DNA from: an uncultured Spirochaetota bacterium
GTDB lineage: Bacteria > Spirochaetota > Spirochaetia > Treponematales > Treponemataceae
DNA: 64,000 bases
Direction of reading: 5' to 3'
Assembly: GCA_944389415.1 (NCBI GenBank)
Contig: CALXMF010000001.1
Span: forward strand, 124,001-188,000
Position numbers and translations under genes: made by a program. The notes under the pieces are model-generated. The model had not been told where the DNA came from. It saw only the letters and a list, made by a program, of their open reading frames with translations, and did not search any database. Below, one piece after another: positions 1 to 8,130 of the stretch. Within the stretch, counting starts at the first letter, position 1, and the number at the start of each line of letters is the position of its first letter.

Positions 1-1
1 T

Positions 2-382
2 ATGCCTATGAATTTGCTGTTATATGCCGGATACTTAAAAAATATCCCTCTGGCATTAGAAGAAGCTGCACTCATTGACGGAGCTGGAACATGGAGAACA
101 TACTGGACGATTATTTTCCCTATTATTAAACCAATGCACGCAACAGTAGCCGTTCTGACAGCACTTTCCACATGGAACGATGTAATGACACCTCTTGTTA
201 TTATGTCCGGAAGCGGTCTAAATACACTTCCCCTTGCACAGTTAAATTTTCAAACACAATTCGGTACAAACTATAATCTCGCGTTTGCGTCATATTTGCT
301 GGCACTAATACCGATCATCATTTTCTACATCATTTGTCAGAAACAGATTCTTAATGGTGTTGTTAACGGCGCAGTAAAATAA
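2..382 (+). CDS. Carbohydrate ABC transporter permease, MalG type (C-terminal part, cut by window edge)
   Basis: This is the C-terminal 126 residues of an inner-membrane sugar permease; the reading frame is open at the left edge and the true start lies outside. The EAA loop that docks on the ATPase is visible as EEAALIDGAGTWRTYWTII, followed by a proline-rich turn and two hydrophobic segments near the end. These features match the MalG branch of binding-protein-dependent permeases (family knowledge). The gene sits 155 bp upstream of an alpha-glucosidase and is followed by a hairpin terminator, so the two are probably separate transcripts serving the same oligosaccharide diet. The imported sugar cannot be read from this fragment; alpha-glucosides are an inference from the neighbour. 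Confidence 0.88.
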   Translation: MPMNLLLYAGYLKNIPLALEEAALIDGAGTWRTYWTIIFPIIKPMHATVAVLTALSTWNDVMTPLVIMSGSGLNTLPLAQLNFQTQFGTNYNLAFASYLLALIPIIIFYIICQKQILNGVVNGAVK

Positions 383-398
383 TAAGTCATTTATCACT

Positions 399-434
399 AA
401 AACCGCCCTGTCTGTACAGAGGCGGTTTTTTATT
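399..434 (+). terminator. Intrinsic terminator after the sugar permease
   Basis: Inverted repeat AACCGCC (401-407) and GGCGGTT (421-427) with a 13-nt loop that can pair further, followed by a T-rich tail. It lies 17 bp after the permease stop codon. Confidence 0.85.
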
Positions 435-537
435 TATGTCAATAAAGTATAATAAAATATCAATATCAGCATAGAATTCGTTTATAAAAGATAATATACT
501 ATATATACTCAACCAAACAGCAAGGAGAATATACAGT

Positions 538-2232
538 ATGGAAACACGCGCATGGTGGAAGGAAGGGGTAATTTATCAGATATATCCACGAAGTTTCATG
601 GATTCAAACGGAGATGGTATTGGTGATATCAACGGTATCAGACAGAAACTGCCTTATCTGAAAAATCTAGGAATAGATATTATCTGGATCAGCCCTTTTT
701 ATAAATCACCGCAGGTGGACAATGGATATGACATTAGTGACTATCAGGATATAGATCCCATGTTTGGTACGATGGCAGACTTTGATGCGATGCTTTCAGA
801 AGCTCATTCATTGGGAATAAAAATTGTTATCGACCTGGTTGTAAACCATACCAGTGATCAACATAAGTGGTTTATCGAAAGCCGTAAGAGTAAAGATAAT
901 CCCTATCGAGATTTCTATATCTGGCGAGATCCAAAACCAGACGGAAGCGAACCTAATAATTGGGGCAGTTGTTTTTCAGGCAGCTCGTGGAAATATGATG
1001 AAACAACCCAGCAGTATTACCTGCATCTGTTCGCGCCGGAACAGCCAGATCTGAATTGGGATAATCCAAAAGTCAGAGATGCTGTTTTTAACATGATGAC
1101 ATGGTGGTGCAATAAAGGTATAGACGGATTTAGGATGGATGTAATCAGTATGATAAGTAAAGTCCCCGGACTGCCAGATGGCCCAAAAGATCCAGGCTCT
1201 CTATACGGCAGTTTTGGACCATATGTTCTTCATGGACCGCATGTACATGATTATCTGAAAGAAATGAACAGCAAAGTTCTGTCAAAATATGATCTGGTTA
1301 CCGTTGGAGAAACTTCAGGCGTCACCACAGAAGAGGCACAAAAATATGCTGGTTTTGATTCACATGAATTGAATATGGTCTTTCAATTTGAGCGTATTGA
1401 TTGTGAAAACGAAAACGGCAGTAAATGGACAGATAAGAAAATCAGTCTGCCTGAGCTAAAGGCTATTTTCAGTCGCTGGCAGACAGATCTTGAGGGTAAG
1501 GCATGGAATAGTTTATATTGGGAAAACCATGATCAGCCGCGCAGTGTTTCACGATACGGCAGTGAAGATACTTATTGGAAAGAATCAGCGAAAATGCTTG
1601 CCTTGTGCCTGCATATGCAGAAAGGCACTCCATATATTTATCAGGGTGAAGAACTGGGGATGACAAATACCAGATTTGAAAGCCTGGATGATTGCCGGGA
1701 TCTGGAAGCAATAAACGCGTATCATGAGATGACAGAAAAGCAGGGTATCAGCCATGAAACTATGATGCGGTATATTAACCGTATCAGCCGCGACAATGCA
1801 CGTACACCAGTTCAGTGGACGAGTGATAAAAATGCAGGATTTACAACTGGAACCCCTTGGATTGCTGTTAACCCTAATTATACCCGTATCAATGCGGAAA
1901 ACCAGATACATGACGATGATTCTGTTTTTACATTTTATAAAACACTGATTGCATTACGAAAACGTTATCTGGTAATTACTTATGGTACATATGAATTGCT
2001 TGAGCAAGAGCATGAACAACTGTATATATATACACGAACACTTGAAGACGCTCCGGCTGGAGAAAAGCAATTACTTGTCATCTGTAATTTCAGTGACAGA
2101 GAATCAGTCTATTCTGTACCTGACTGTTTTCATAACGCAAAACTGCTCATTGCAAATTATAAAGACACTGAACATCAGCCGAAAAATATAAAACAGCTGC
2201 GGCCATACGAAGCAGCTGTATATATGCAATAA
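538..2232 (+). CDS. GH13 alpha-glucosidase (oligo-1,6-glucosidase / maltase type)
   Basis: A 564-residue cytoplasmic glycoside hydrolase family 13 enzyme that releases glucose from short alpha-glucosides. The start opens with WWKEGVIYQIYPRSF, the usual N-terminus of oligo-1,6-glucosidases, and 564 residues is typical. The three catalytic acids are visible: nucleophile D201 in GFRMDV, acid/base E258 in VGETSG, and D332 in ENHDQPR. No signal peptide is present, so it acts on imported sugars, fitting the permease just upstream. An AAGGAG ribosome site sits nine bases before the ATG. Whether it prefers alpha-1,6 or alpha-1,4 links, or sucrose or trehalose-type substrates, cannot be settled here. 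coaX follows after 15 bp and is probably co-transcribed. Confidence 0.93.
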   Translation: METRAWWKEGVIYQIYPRSFMDSNGDGIGDINGIRQKLPYLKNLGIDIIWISPFYKSPQVDNGYDISDYQDIDPMFGTMADFDAMLSEAHSLGIKIVIDLVVNHTSDQHKWFIESRKSKDNPYRDFYIWRDPKPDGSEPNNWGSCFSGSSWKYDETTQQYYLHLFAPEQPDLNWDNPKVRDAVFNMMTWWCNKGIDGFRMDVISMISKVPGLPDGPKDPGSLYGSFGPYVLHGPHVHDYLKEMNSKVLSKYDLVTVGETSGVTTEEAQKYAGFDSHELNMVFQFERIDCENENGSKWTDKKISLPELKAIFSRWQTDLEGKAWNSLYWENHDQPRSVSRYGSEDTYWKESAKMLALCLHMQKGTPYIYQGEELGMTNTRFESLDDCRDLEAINAYHEMTEKQGISHETMMRYINRISRDNARTPVQWTSDKNAGFTTGTPWIAVNPNYTRINAENQIHDDDSVFTFYKTLIALRKRYLVITYGTYELLEQEHEQLYIYTRTLEDAPAGEKQLLVICNFSDRESVYSVPDCFHNAKLLIANYKDTEHQPKNIKQLRPYEAAVYMQ

Positions 2233-2247
2233 GGAGATAGAAAACTG

Positions 2248-3018
2248 ATGATACTGGCTATTGATATCGGGAACACTAACATTGTACTTGGTTGTATAGA
2301 CAGCACGCAAATCTATTTTACTGAACGACTCTCAACAGTACGGTCTAAAACAGCTCTGGAATATGCCATCGCTATCAAAGAAATGCTGACGATTTATGGA
2401 ATAGATTCAACAGCTATTGATGGCGGTATTGTTTCTTCTGTGGTGCCACAGCTTACAAATACAGTGCGTCAGGCAGCGCAGAAAATTCTAAAAAAAGACA
2501 TCCTCATTATGAGTCCCGATATAAAAACCGGTATCACAGTTAGAACGGATAAACCGCAGGAAGTAGGCAGCGATTTAATCGCCGGTGTCGCTGCAGCTAT
2601 TGCAGCATATCCTCTTCCAGCGATTGTCATTGATATGGGTACGGCGACAACTATCAGTATAGTGGATACAGATGAGACATTTATCGGATGCCTTATACTG
2701 CCGGGAGTACGGACATCATTTGATTCCTTAACATCTCAGGCATCACAGCTGCATAGTATTGCCCTTGAAGAACCAGGCAGCATTATCGCGACAAATACAA
2801 AAGACTGTATGCTGAGCGGCATTATGTATTCCAATGCAGCAGCTATTGATGGAATAGCAGACCGCATAGAAGAAGAACTCGGTCAGACTGTCTCCATAAT
2901 TGCTACAGGAGGTCTTGCAAAACAGATTATTCGGTTGTGCAAACGGACAATAATTCTGGATGAAGAATTACTGCTGAAAGGATTATGGATAATATACAAT
3001 AAGAACCAACATTGTTAA
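2248..3018 (+). CDS. coaX: Type III pantothenate kinase
   Basis: A 256-residue kinase of the ASKHA fold that phosphorylates pantothenate in the first step of coenzyme A synthesis. The N-terminal phosphate loop DIGNTNIVLG is characteristic of CoaX; VIDMGTATTIS is the second phosphate motif and GVRTSFDSL lies in the substrate region. Length and motif order match the family. It begins 15 bp after the alpha-glucosidase stop with AAGGAG overlapping that stop, so the two are likely one transcript. Its last codons overlap by four bases the end of the convergent gene on the minus strand. Type III kinases are insensitive to CoA feedback and use high potassium or ammonium (family knowledge). Confidence 0.94.
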   Translation: MILAIDIGNTNIVLGCIDSTQIYFTERLSTVRSKTALEYAIAIKEMLTIYGIDSTAIDGGIVSSVVPQLTNTVRQAAQKILKKDILIMSPDIKTGITVRTDKPQEVGSDLIAGVAAAIAAYPLPAIVIDMGTATTISIVDTDETFIGCLILPGVRTSFDSLTSQASQLHSIALEEPGSIIATNTKDCMLSGIMYSNAAAIDGIADRIEEELGQTVSIIATGGLAKQIIRLCKRTIILDEELLLKGLWIIYNKNQHC

Positions 3019-3527
3019 TTACCTTTCATATGCAGTTTCTCAAGCTCTGAATCTGAAAGAAGAAAATAATTTTTTTCTTCTTCAGGGGGGATGCGTTTCC
3101 ACTCTGTACTGATACCTAGTATACCATATCTATCCAAAGAGACTCGAAGAAAAGCCGTTTGGGCATCATCAGAAAGTTTAACACGAATATTAAAATCAGT
3201 CTCCCCAACGGGATTATGGATTTTGCCATCTTTCCATTCGTTCTTATCAAATTTAAGATCATATAAATAGGTAATCTCGCCAAGCATAAATGCACGAGCA
3301 TGCTTTATTGTTTCACTCTCCATCTTATTTTTGCCGCCCTGACTGCGATATCCAACCGCATATGCGCTATACAGATCACCACAGCGATAAAAATGAATAA
3401 CGGCAGATCTTCCATCTGAATCAGATGGGCCATACCACAAGCCAAGTATTTCTGATTCCTGGGCAACACAGAAAACACAGCCGAAAACGGCAACCAGCAT
3501 TATAAACAAAGCATAAATACGGCTCAT
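3015..3527 (-). CDS. Exported small protein, DUF2147-like
   Basis: About 171 residues from an ATG at 3527, five bases before the upstream gene's stop. I prefer this start because it creates a clean signal peptide (MSRIYALFIMLVAVFGCVFC, then AQES); a longer frame would add 22 hydrophilic residues inside the neighbouring gene. The mature part has GLWYGP...AVIHFYRCGDLYSAYAVG and a late IGISTEWKRI strand. This resembles the DUF2147 family, whose members are small beta-rich periplasmic proteins of unknown role, but the match is by eye. It is coupled to the WD40 barrel protein upstream, so a shared envelope role is plausible. Convergent with coaX with a four-base overlap. Confidence 0.65.
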   Translation of the reverse strand: MSRIYALFIMLVAVFGCVFCVAQESEILGLWYGPSDSDGRSAVIHFYRCGDLYSAYAVGYRSQGGKNKMESETIKHARAFMLGEITYLYDLKFDKNEWKDGKIHNPVGETDFNIRVKLSDDAQTAFLRVSLDRYGILGISTEWKRIPPEEEKNYFLLSDSELEKLHMKGN

Positions 3528-3531
3528 GGCC

Positions 3532-5103
3532 TTATTTCCATATCTCTTTTTTTGACTCAAATCTGATACCATATCCAAGAGAAACAACAGCATTTATCCC
3601 ATAATCGGTATCATATTCACATCCTGCATAAACAGAGAAACCGCGCCATTTTACAAACGCAAGTAACTGACCCGCAAATGATGGACTCATAAGCTGAGAA
3701 GAATCATTGCCAGTAATTGCAGATAAAGGGGTCATAAAACGGCTTCCAAGGCGCAGTTCACTGCCAATTGCAAGTCCTTGCACAGGCTCGAAAGTTAGCC
3801 CGATTGGAAGAAATAACGTAAAACCTATGTTGGACGCTGTTGAAATTAACTGAAAATCACGGGGAAAGGCAAATATTCCTTCTGTACCGATACCAACATA
3901 TACAGGTGTATAAGGGATACGAGCTGAATAAAAAATATCTATATTTGCGGAAAATGACAATTCATTGTTAAAAAAAATGTTACTTCCACATAAAAATGAA
4001 AGCTCACTTACAAATGGAATGACGCGCCTAACTTTTTTTTCTGCAGAGACCTCTCCACTCATACTTTCAGCTGGCGGAACATCACCAGGATAGATAACCC
4101 GAGGTTTTAGTTTCTTTTCGGCCTTAAAGGATTTTGACACAAGCATTCGGTATAGTGTTCCATCATTATATGATATCAGCACATCATTATCATCCGGAGA
4201 AAAACTAAAAGATTTCACTACAATCTCATCATTCTGTCTTGTTCTAATATGACCAAGGTAGGCACCATTTTTAAAATCATAATATTCAAATCGACCATTC
4301 TCAGTCAAAATGCGAACGACGTTTCCATCACCGGAAATATCAAAACCGGCAATATTCTGCTTGACTGGCAAAGTCCACATCTCTCTCCCTGTTAAATCCC
4401 ACACGGTCAAACGTTTTGCTTCTGTAGTACCAATCACATACTTACCATCAGGCGTAAAGAGCACAGGTATATCATGAAGAGGTTTGAATTGAATTACAGC
4501 AACTGTCGTACAAGATTCAGTATGCCAAATTCTGAAAGTATTATCTCTGGAGGCAGAAACCATATACTTACCATCGGGACTGAAATCAAGCGCATATACA
4601 TTCTTCTTATGGCCAAAAAGATCACGCGGTGACAATCTATCTGTATATCGCAAACGCATATACAATCGAATCGCATTATTAGAAAGGGTTACCGCAATAT
4701 AATCAGCACTATTGCTCACCGCAAAACCGTTTTTATAAATCTTATCTCCAATATGGACAGTATCTAAGAGAACATCCCGTGTATACGACCATAATTCAAG
4801 TGTTCCATCAGCAGATAGTAATGTGACAAACCGCTGGTTTTCAAATTCTGAAAAGCCAGCAGCATATATAAGACTGCGCCGCATAGGAAAAGAACGCTCA
4901 ATCCGTTCAGTCAATGCATCATAAATAATGAAATCATTATCTACGTTAACACCAAACAGAGCCGCATCCTGACTCCACGTAATATAGTTTATCTGATAAG
5001 TTGCCGTCTGCAGCAGCTCATCATCAGCTACAGCAAAAACAGAACACGTTAGAACAACAAAAAATAAGAAAGCCCATAAACAGCCAATAATTTGTTTAGT
5101 CAT
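3532..5103 (-). CDS. Exported WD40-repeat protein with C-terminal beta-barrel-like region
   Basis: About 523 residues starting at ATG 5103, which yields a signal peptide (MTKQIIGCLWAFLFFVVLTC, cleavage near AVA-DD). A GTG at 5157 would extend it by 18 residues but would place the promoter inside the gene. The first two thirds form repeated WD40-type blades: the clearest is GHKKNVYALDFSPDGKYMVS ending RIWH, and another has FTPDGKYVIG ending TVWDL. After a lysine-rich linker, the last 170 residues alternate in polarity with many aromatic and glycine residues, as in an outer-membrane barrel, and end in ESKKEIWK. Propeller-plus-barrel proteins occur in spirochaetes; the function is unknown. The product may bind proteins or peptidoglycan in the periplasm (inference). 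Confidence 0.7.
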   Translation of the reverse strand: MTKQIIGCLWAFLFFVVLTCSVFAVADDELLQTATYQINYITWSQDAALFGVNVDNDFIIYDALTERIERSFPMRRSLIYAAGFSEFENQRFVTLLSADGTLELWSYTRDVLLDTVHIGDKIYKNGFAVSNSADYIAVTLSNNAIRLYMRLRYTDRLSPRDLFGHKKNVYALDFSPDGKYMVSASRDNTFRIWHTESCTTVAVIQFKPLHDIPVLFTPDGKYVIGTTEAKRLTVWDLTGREMWTLPVKQNIAGFDISGDGNVVRILTENGRFEYYDFKNGAYLGHIRTRQNDEIVVKSFSFSPDDNDVLISYNDGTLYRMLVSKSFKAEKKLKPRVIYPGDVPPAESMSGEVSAEKKVRRVIPFVSELSFLCGSNIFFNNELSFSANIDIFYSARIPYTPVYVGIGTEGIFAFPRDFQLISTASNIGFTLFLPIGLTFEPVQGLAIGSELRLGSRFMTPLSAITGNDSSQLMSPSFAGQLLAFVKWRGFSVYAGCEYDTDYGINAVVSLGYGIRFESKKEIWK

Positions 5104-5116
5104 ACCTGATTTTATT

Positions 5117-5145
5117 ATTATAGTGCAACAGATAAGAAATAACAA
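5117..5145 (-). promoter_or_regulatory. Candidate sigma-70 promoter for the WD40 protein
   Basis: On the minus strand TTGTTA (5145-5140), 17-bp spacer, then a consensus TATAAT (5122-5117). Transcription would begin only a few bases before the ATG at 5103, giving an almost leaderless message; this agrees with the weak ribosome site there. Confidence 0.55.
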
Positions 5146-5222
5146 TAATTGAAACACGGCCCCACTGACAGCCTATAATAAAATAAAAAAAAGCAGTATG
5201 ATATATTGGGAGGTATATAGGT

Positions 5223-6341
5223 ATGGCAGATTTACTAGATTATATTCTCTGGAGAGGAGATATTCCATTCGAAATTGCACCGCTCAATGAAATTGACTGT
5301 CTCATTTTTGCTCAACTCTCATATATAAAACTAGATAGCATTGTAGAGGGAATTAATAGTAAAAATACAATCACCCTTGCTCAAGCAAGCAACCAATTCT
5401 TTACTGCGCAGGATTTTCATATCAGGAGCGATAATGGACCTCTGATAAATAAGAAAACTCAAGATCTTTTCAGAACAATCAGTACAACGCGCAGATTTAA
5501 AGATATTGAGTTATATGCCTATGAAAATACAATTGATACTACAACAGAAAAACAGTTTTCTGCGGTTTCATTTTTGCTGCCTAACAAAACAGTCTTTATT
5601 GCGTTTCGCGGGACTGATGATACACTTATCGGGTGGAAAGAAGATTTCAATATGGCATTTCTTACACCGATACCAGCACAGCAAGATGCAGTTAACTATG
5701 TTAATACCATTGCAGCGTCCAAAATAGTGGTTCCTAAATCTATCCTGATTGGAGGACACTCAAAAGGCGGTAATCTTGCCATTTATGCGGCAGCAAAATG
5801 TAACCCAAAAGCTAAACAAAGACTGGTCGGTATATATAATTATGATGGTCCCGGTTTTGCACGCGAAACATTGGACACTCCTGAATTTGTATCTATAAAA
5901 GGACTCGTTCATTCTTTTATCCCCGAAATGTCAATTGTAGGTATGTTATTTGAACAGGAAGGAACCTTGACAGTTGTTGAAAGTACAGAAAAGGGAATTA
6001 TGCAGCATGATCCATTTTCATGGGTCCTCCATGGGCCACAATTTCATATAGTAAATGGGATTGCTCTTTCAAGTCATGTCTTTGATAAAACAGTTAAAAC
6101 ACTTCTTGGCGAACTTGATCTTGAAAAACGAAGAATACTGATAAATACAATTGCAGAAATTATCCAGGCCAGCAAAGCTCAAAAACTATCTGATCTGCAA
6201 TCAAATTTCTTTGAAAATTCAGTCGCCATAATCAGCGCAATGAGCAAGGTCGATCCACATAATCGTGATGTGATCATAAATATTATCAAAGCACTATTCA
6301 GATCTGCAACTTCAGCACTTTTGACAACATATAATAAATAA
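5223..6341 (+). CDS. Mbeg1-like (DUF2974) alpha/beta-hydrolase
   Basis: A 372-residue cytoplasmic protein with the typical beginning LLDYILWRGDIPFE and a lipase-like nucleophile elbow GGHSKGGNLA, where the serine is the expected nucleophile. VFIAFRGTDDT is the oxyanion-side strand, as in class 3 lipases. Family members are called Mbeg1-like and have no assigned substrate. A later aspartate in YNYDGPGF and a histidine around SWVLHGPQFHI could complete the triad (inference). No signal peptide or membrane segment is evident. A strong GGGAGG ribosome site precedes the ATG. The gene ends at a bidirectional terminator shared with mglC. Confidence 0.82.
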   Translation: MADLLDYILWRGDIPFEIAPLNEIDCLIFAQLSYIKLDSIVEGINSKNTITLAQASNQFFTAQDFHIRSDNGPLINKKTQDLFRTISTTRRFKDIELYAYENTIDTTTEKQFSAVSFLLPNKTVFIAFRGTDDTLIGWKEDFNMAFLTPIPAQQDAVNYVNTIAASKIVVPKSILIGGHSKGGNLAIYAAAKCNPKAKQRLVGIYNYDGPGFARETLDTPEFVSIKGLVHSFIPEMSIVGMLFEQEGTLTVVESTEKGIMQHDPFSWVLHGPQFHIVNGIALSSHVFDKTVKTLLGELDLEKRRILINTIAEIIQASKAQKLSDLQSNFFENSVAIISAMSKVDPHNRDVIINIIKALFRSATSALLTTYNK

Positions 6342-6378
6342 AAAGAGGCAGTCTTTAACATGACTGCCTCTTTCTTTA
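6341..6378. terminator. Bidirectional terminator between the Mbeg1-like gene and mglC
   Basis: Twelve-base perfect stem AAAGAGGCAGTC / GACTGCCTCTTT around a short loop, with A-rich left and T-rich right flanks, so it can stop transcription of both convergent genes. Confidence 0.88.
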
Positions 6379-6408
6379 TTCAAAATAATAAGTCCTTATC
6401 AAAACCTG

Positions 6409-8118
6409 TTATTTCTTCTTCAGATATTTAACACTGTCAAGTGCGACAGCTGCGATAATGATAAAGCCTTTAAAAACGAACTGCAAGTTTGTATCGATTC
6501 CAAGGAATGTTAAACAATACGTCAAACTCTGGAAAATAATAACACCAACTACAGCACCGCCGATCTTACCAATACCGCCGTTAAAAGAAATACCGCCAAC
6601 AACGCAGGCCGCGATAGCATCAAGTTCATATCCCTGACCAGTACCCGCACTGGCATTTGCCTTAAACGCCTCAAGGAAAGAACCACATCCATAAAAAATA
6701 CCAGCCATGATAAATACACCCATTGTTGTCTTAAATACACTGATACCACTTACGCTCGCCGCTTCTGCATTACCACCAACAGCATACATATTCTTTCCAA
6801 ATGTAGTCTTATTCCAAATAAACCATGCTACAATAATAGCAATCAAAGCAGGAATAATTAATTTGGGGAATGTGATAAGTTCACCGTTTATTACACCTAA
6901 AATCCAACGACCGCCAAGTAAATCTTTAATATTGCCGTCAATTGATCCGACTGGAGTACCACTGGTACCAAAGAACAACAACCCATAAATGATCAGCTGT
7001 GTGGCAAGTGTAGAAATAAATGGATGCATTTTAAATCGTGCGGTAAAGAAACCGGCAAATGCACTGAACGCAACACAAAGTACAATGGAAATTACCAGTG
7101 CCATTACGACGCGCATACCCATTGCCATTGGTGTAAAATCCCACGGTCCCATTCCAAAGAACGTGACAATGTTCATACCAGGATGCAAAATCAGACCTGT
7201 AATAACAGCACCAAGCGCAACCATACGGCCAATACTCAAGTCCGTACCAGCCTGAAGAATTAAGCCGGCGACACCAAGGGCATAAAACATACGTGTTGAC
7301 GACTGTTCAAGAATCGTGAAAATATTCGGCAGCGTTAAAAGGTTTCCACTTCCTGACAGAGGTGCCAAGATTATACAGACAATAAAGAACACTAAAATTG
7401 CCAGATACAAACCATTATCGAGGAAGAATTTTGACAGCTTAAATTTATATACATAGTCTTTCCAGCCCATGATAAAATTTTCAGCAAAATCAGTTTTTCC
7501 ATTTCTCAGCGCGATATTTTTCTGAACATGATCTATAAAAGCCTGATTCTTAGCATCTTTTGCACGCTGTACTGCTGTTGAAAAAGTATTTTTTGCATCA
7601 AACAATGCAGATTTTACTTCATATCGATGCGCATCAATATCAATTTTTAAGGAAGCCTGGGCATTTGCAGAAGTTTTACCTGCGTAACTGCTGCGGATTT
7701 GAGCTTCTTTCTTTGCAGCCTCATCATTAATACGCTGTACCTGTTTTGCGTAATCTGCTTTGAATTTCTCAATATTAGCATTCTCAACGGAAATAACAGC
7801 TTTTTCATATTTCGCAAATACACTATTAGCATACGCAACGGCCTGTTTGGTCAGCTCTCTATCTTTGGGAGCATTTTGCGCTTCAACCTGCTTTGCTTTT
7901 TCTATTTGGCGTTTATGATCAGCAATAATTTTATCTTTTGTAGCCTGATCTATCAGTTTGTTCTTTTTGACAGTCAGAATTTCCTGATGCAGTTCAAGAA
8001 CTTTTGCCACACCATCACGCCGCAGATCATCAAGCTGTCTGGTATAGTCTGCCAGCTTAGAATCCTCATCCAATGATGGTACACCATAACCATTCTTATT
8101 GATATTATCGTTTGCCAT
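6409..8118 (-). CDS. mglC: Galactose/glucose ABC transporter permease MglC with long N-terminal extension
   Basis: A 569-residue inner-membrane permease of the RbsC/AraH/MglC family that forms the sugar channel with MglA and receives sugar from MglB. The membrane core starts near residue 236; AGTDLSIGRMVALGAV and VVGGISFNGGIGKIGG are the typical family signatures. E. coli MglC has about 336 residues, so roughly 230 residues are extra. That extension (residues 1-230) is hydrophilic, rich in Lys, Glu, Ala and Gln, predicted by eye to be mostly helical or coiled coil, and lies on the cytoplasmic side by position. mglC follows mglA after 12 bp. The extension has no obvious catalytic motif; it could contact MglA or a regulator (inference). 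Confidence 0.9.
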   Translation of the reverse strand: MANDNINKNGYGVPSLDEDSKLADYTRQLDDLRRDGVAKVLELHQEILTVKKNKLIDQATKDKIIADHKRQIEKAKQVEAQNAPKDRELTKQAVAYANSVFAKYEKAVISVENANIEKFKADYAKQVQRINDEAAKKEAQIRSSYAGKTSANAQASLKIDIDAHRYEVKSALFDAKNTFSTAVQRAKDAKNQAFIDHVQKNIALRNGKTDFAENFIMGWKDYVYKFKLSKFFLDNGLYLAILVFFIVCIILAPLSGSGNLLTLPNIFTILEQSSTRMFYALGVAGLILQAGTDLSIGRMVALGAVITGLILHPGMNIVTFFGMGPWDFTPMAMGMRVVMALVISIVLCVAFSAFAGFFTARFKMHPFISTLATQLIIYGLLFFGTSGTPVGSIDGNIKDLLGGRWILGVINGELITFPKLIIPALIAIIVAWFIWNKTTFGKNMYAVGGNAEAASVSGISVFKTTMGVFIMAGIFYGCGSFLEAFKANASAGTGQGYELDAIAACVVGGISFNGGIGKIGGAVVGVIIFQSLTYCLTFLGIDTNLQFVFKGFIIIAAVALDSVKYLKKK

Positions 8119-8130
8119 TCTGTAACCTCA

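Noticed and set aside
5104-5157. GTG start of the WD40 protein
   Set aside because: It would include the best promoter of the gene and replace a clean signal peptide by a poor one.
6989-7263. Plus-strand frames inside mglC
   Set aside because: They are antisense shadows of a well-supported gene, with no ribosome site or known domain.
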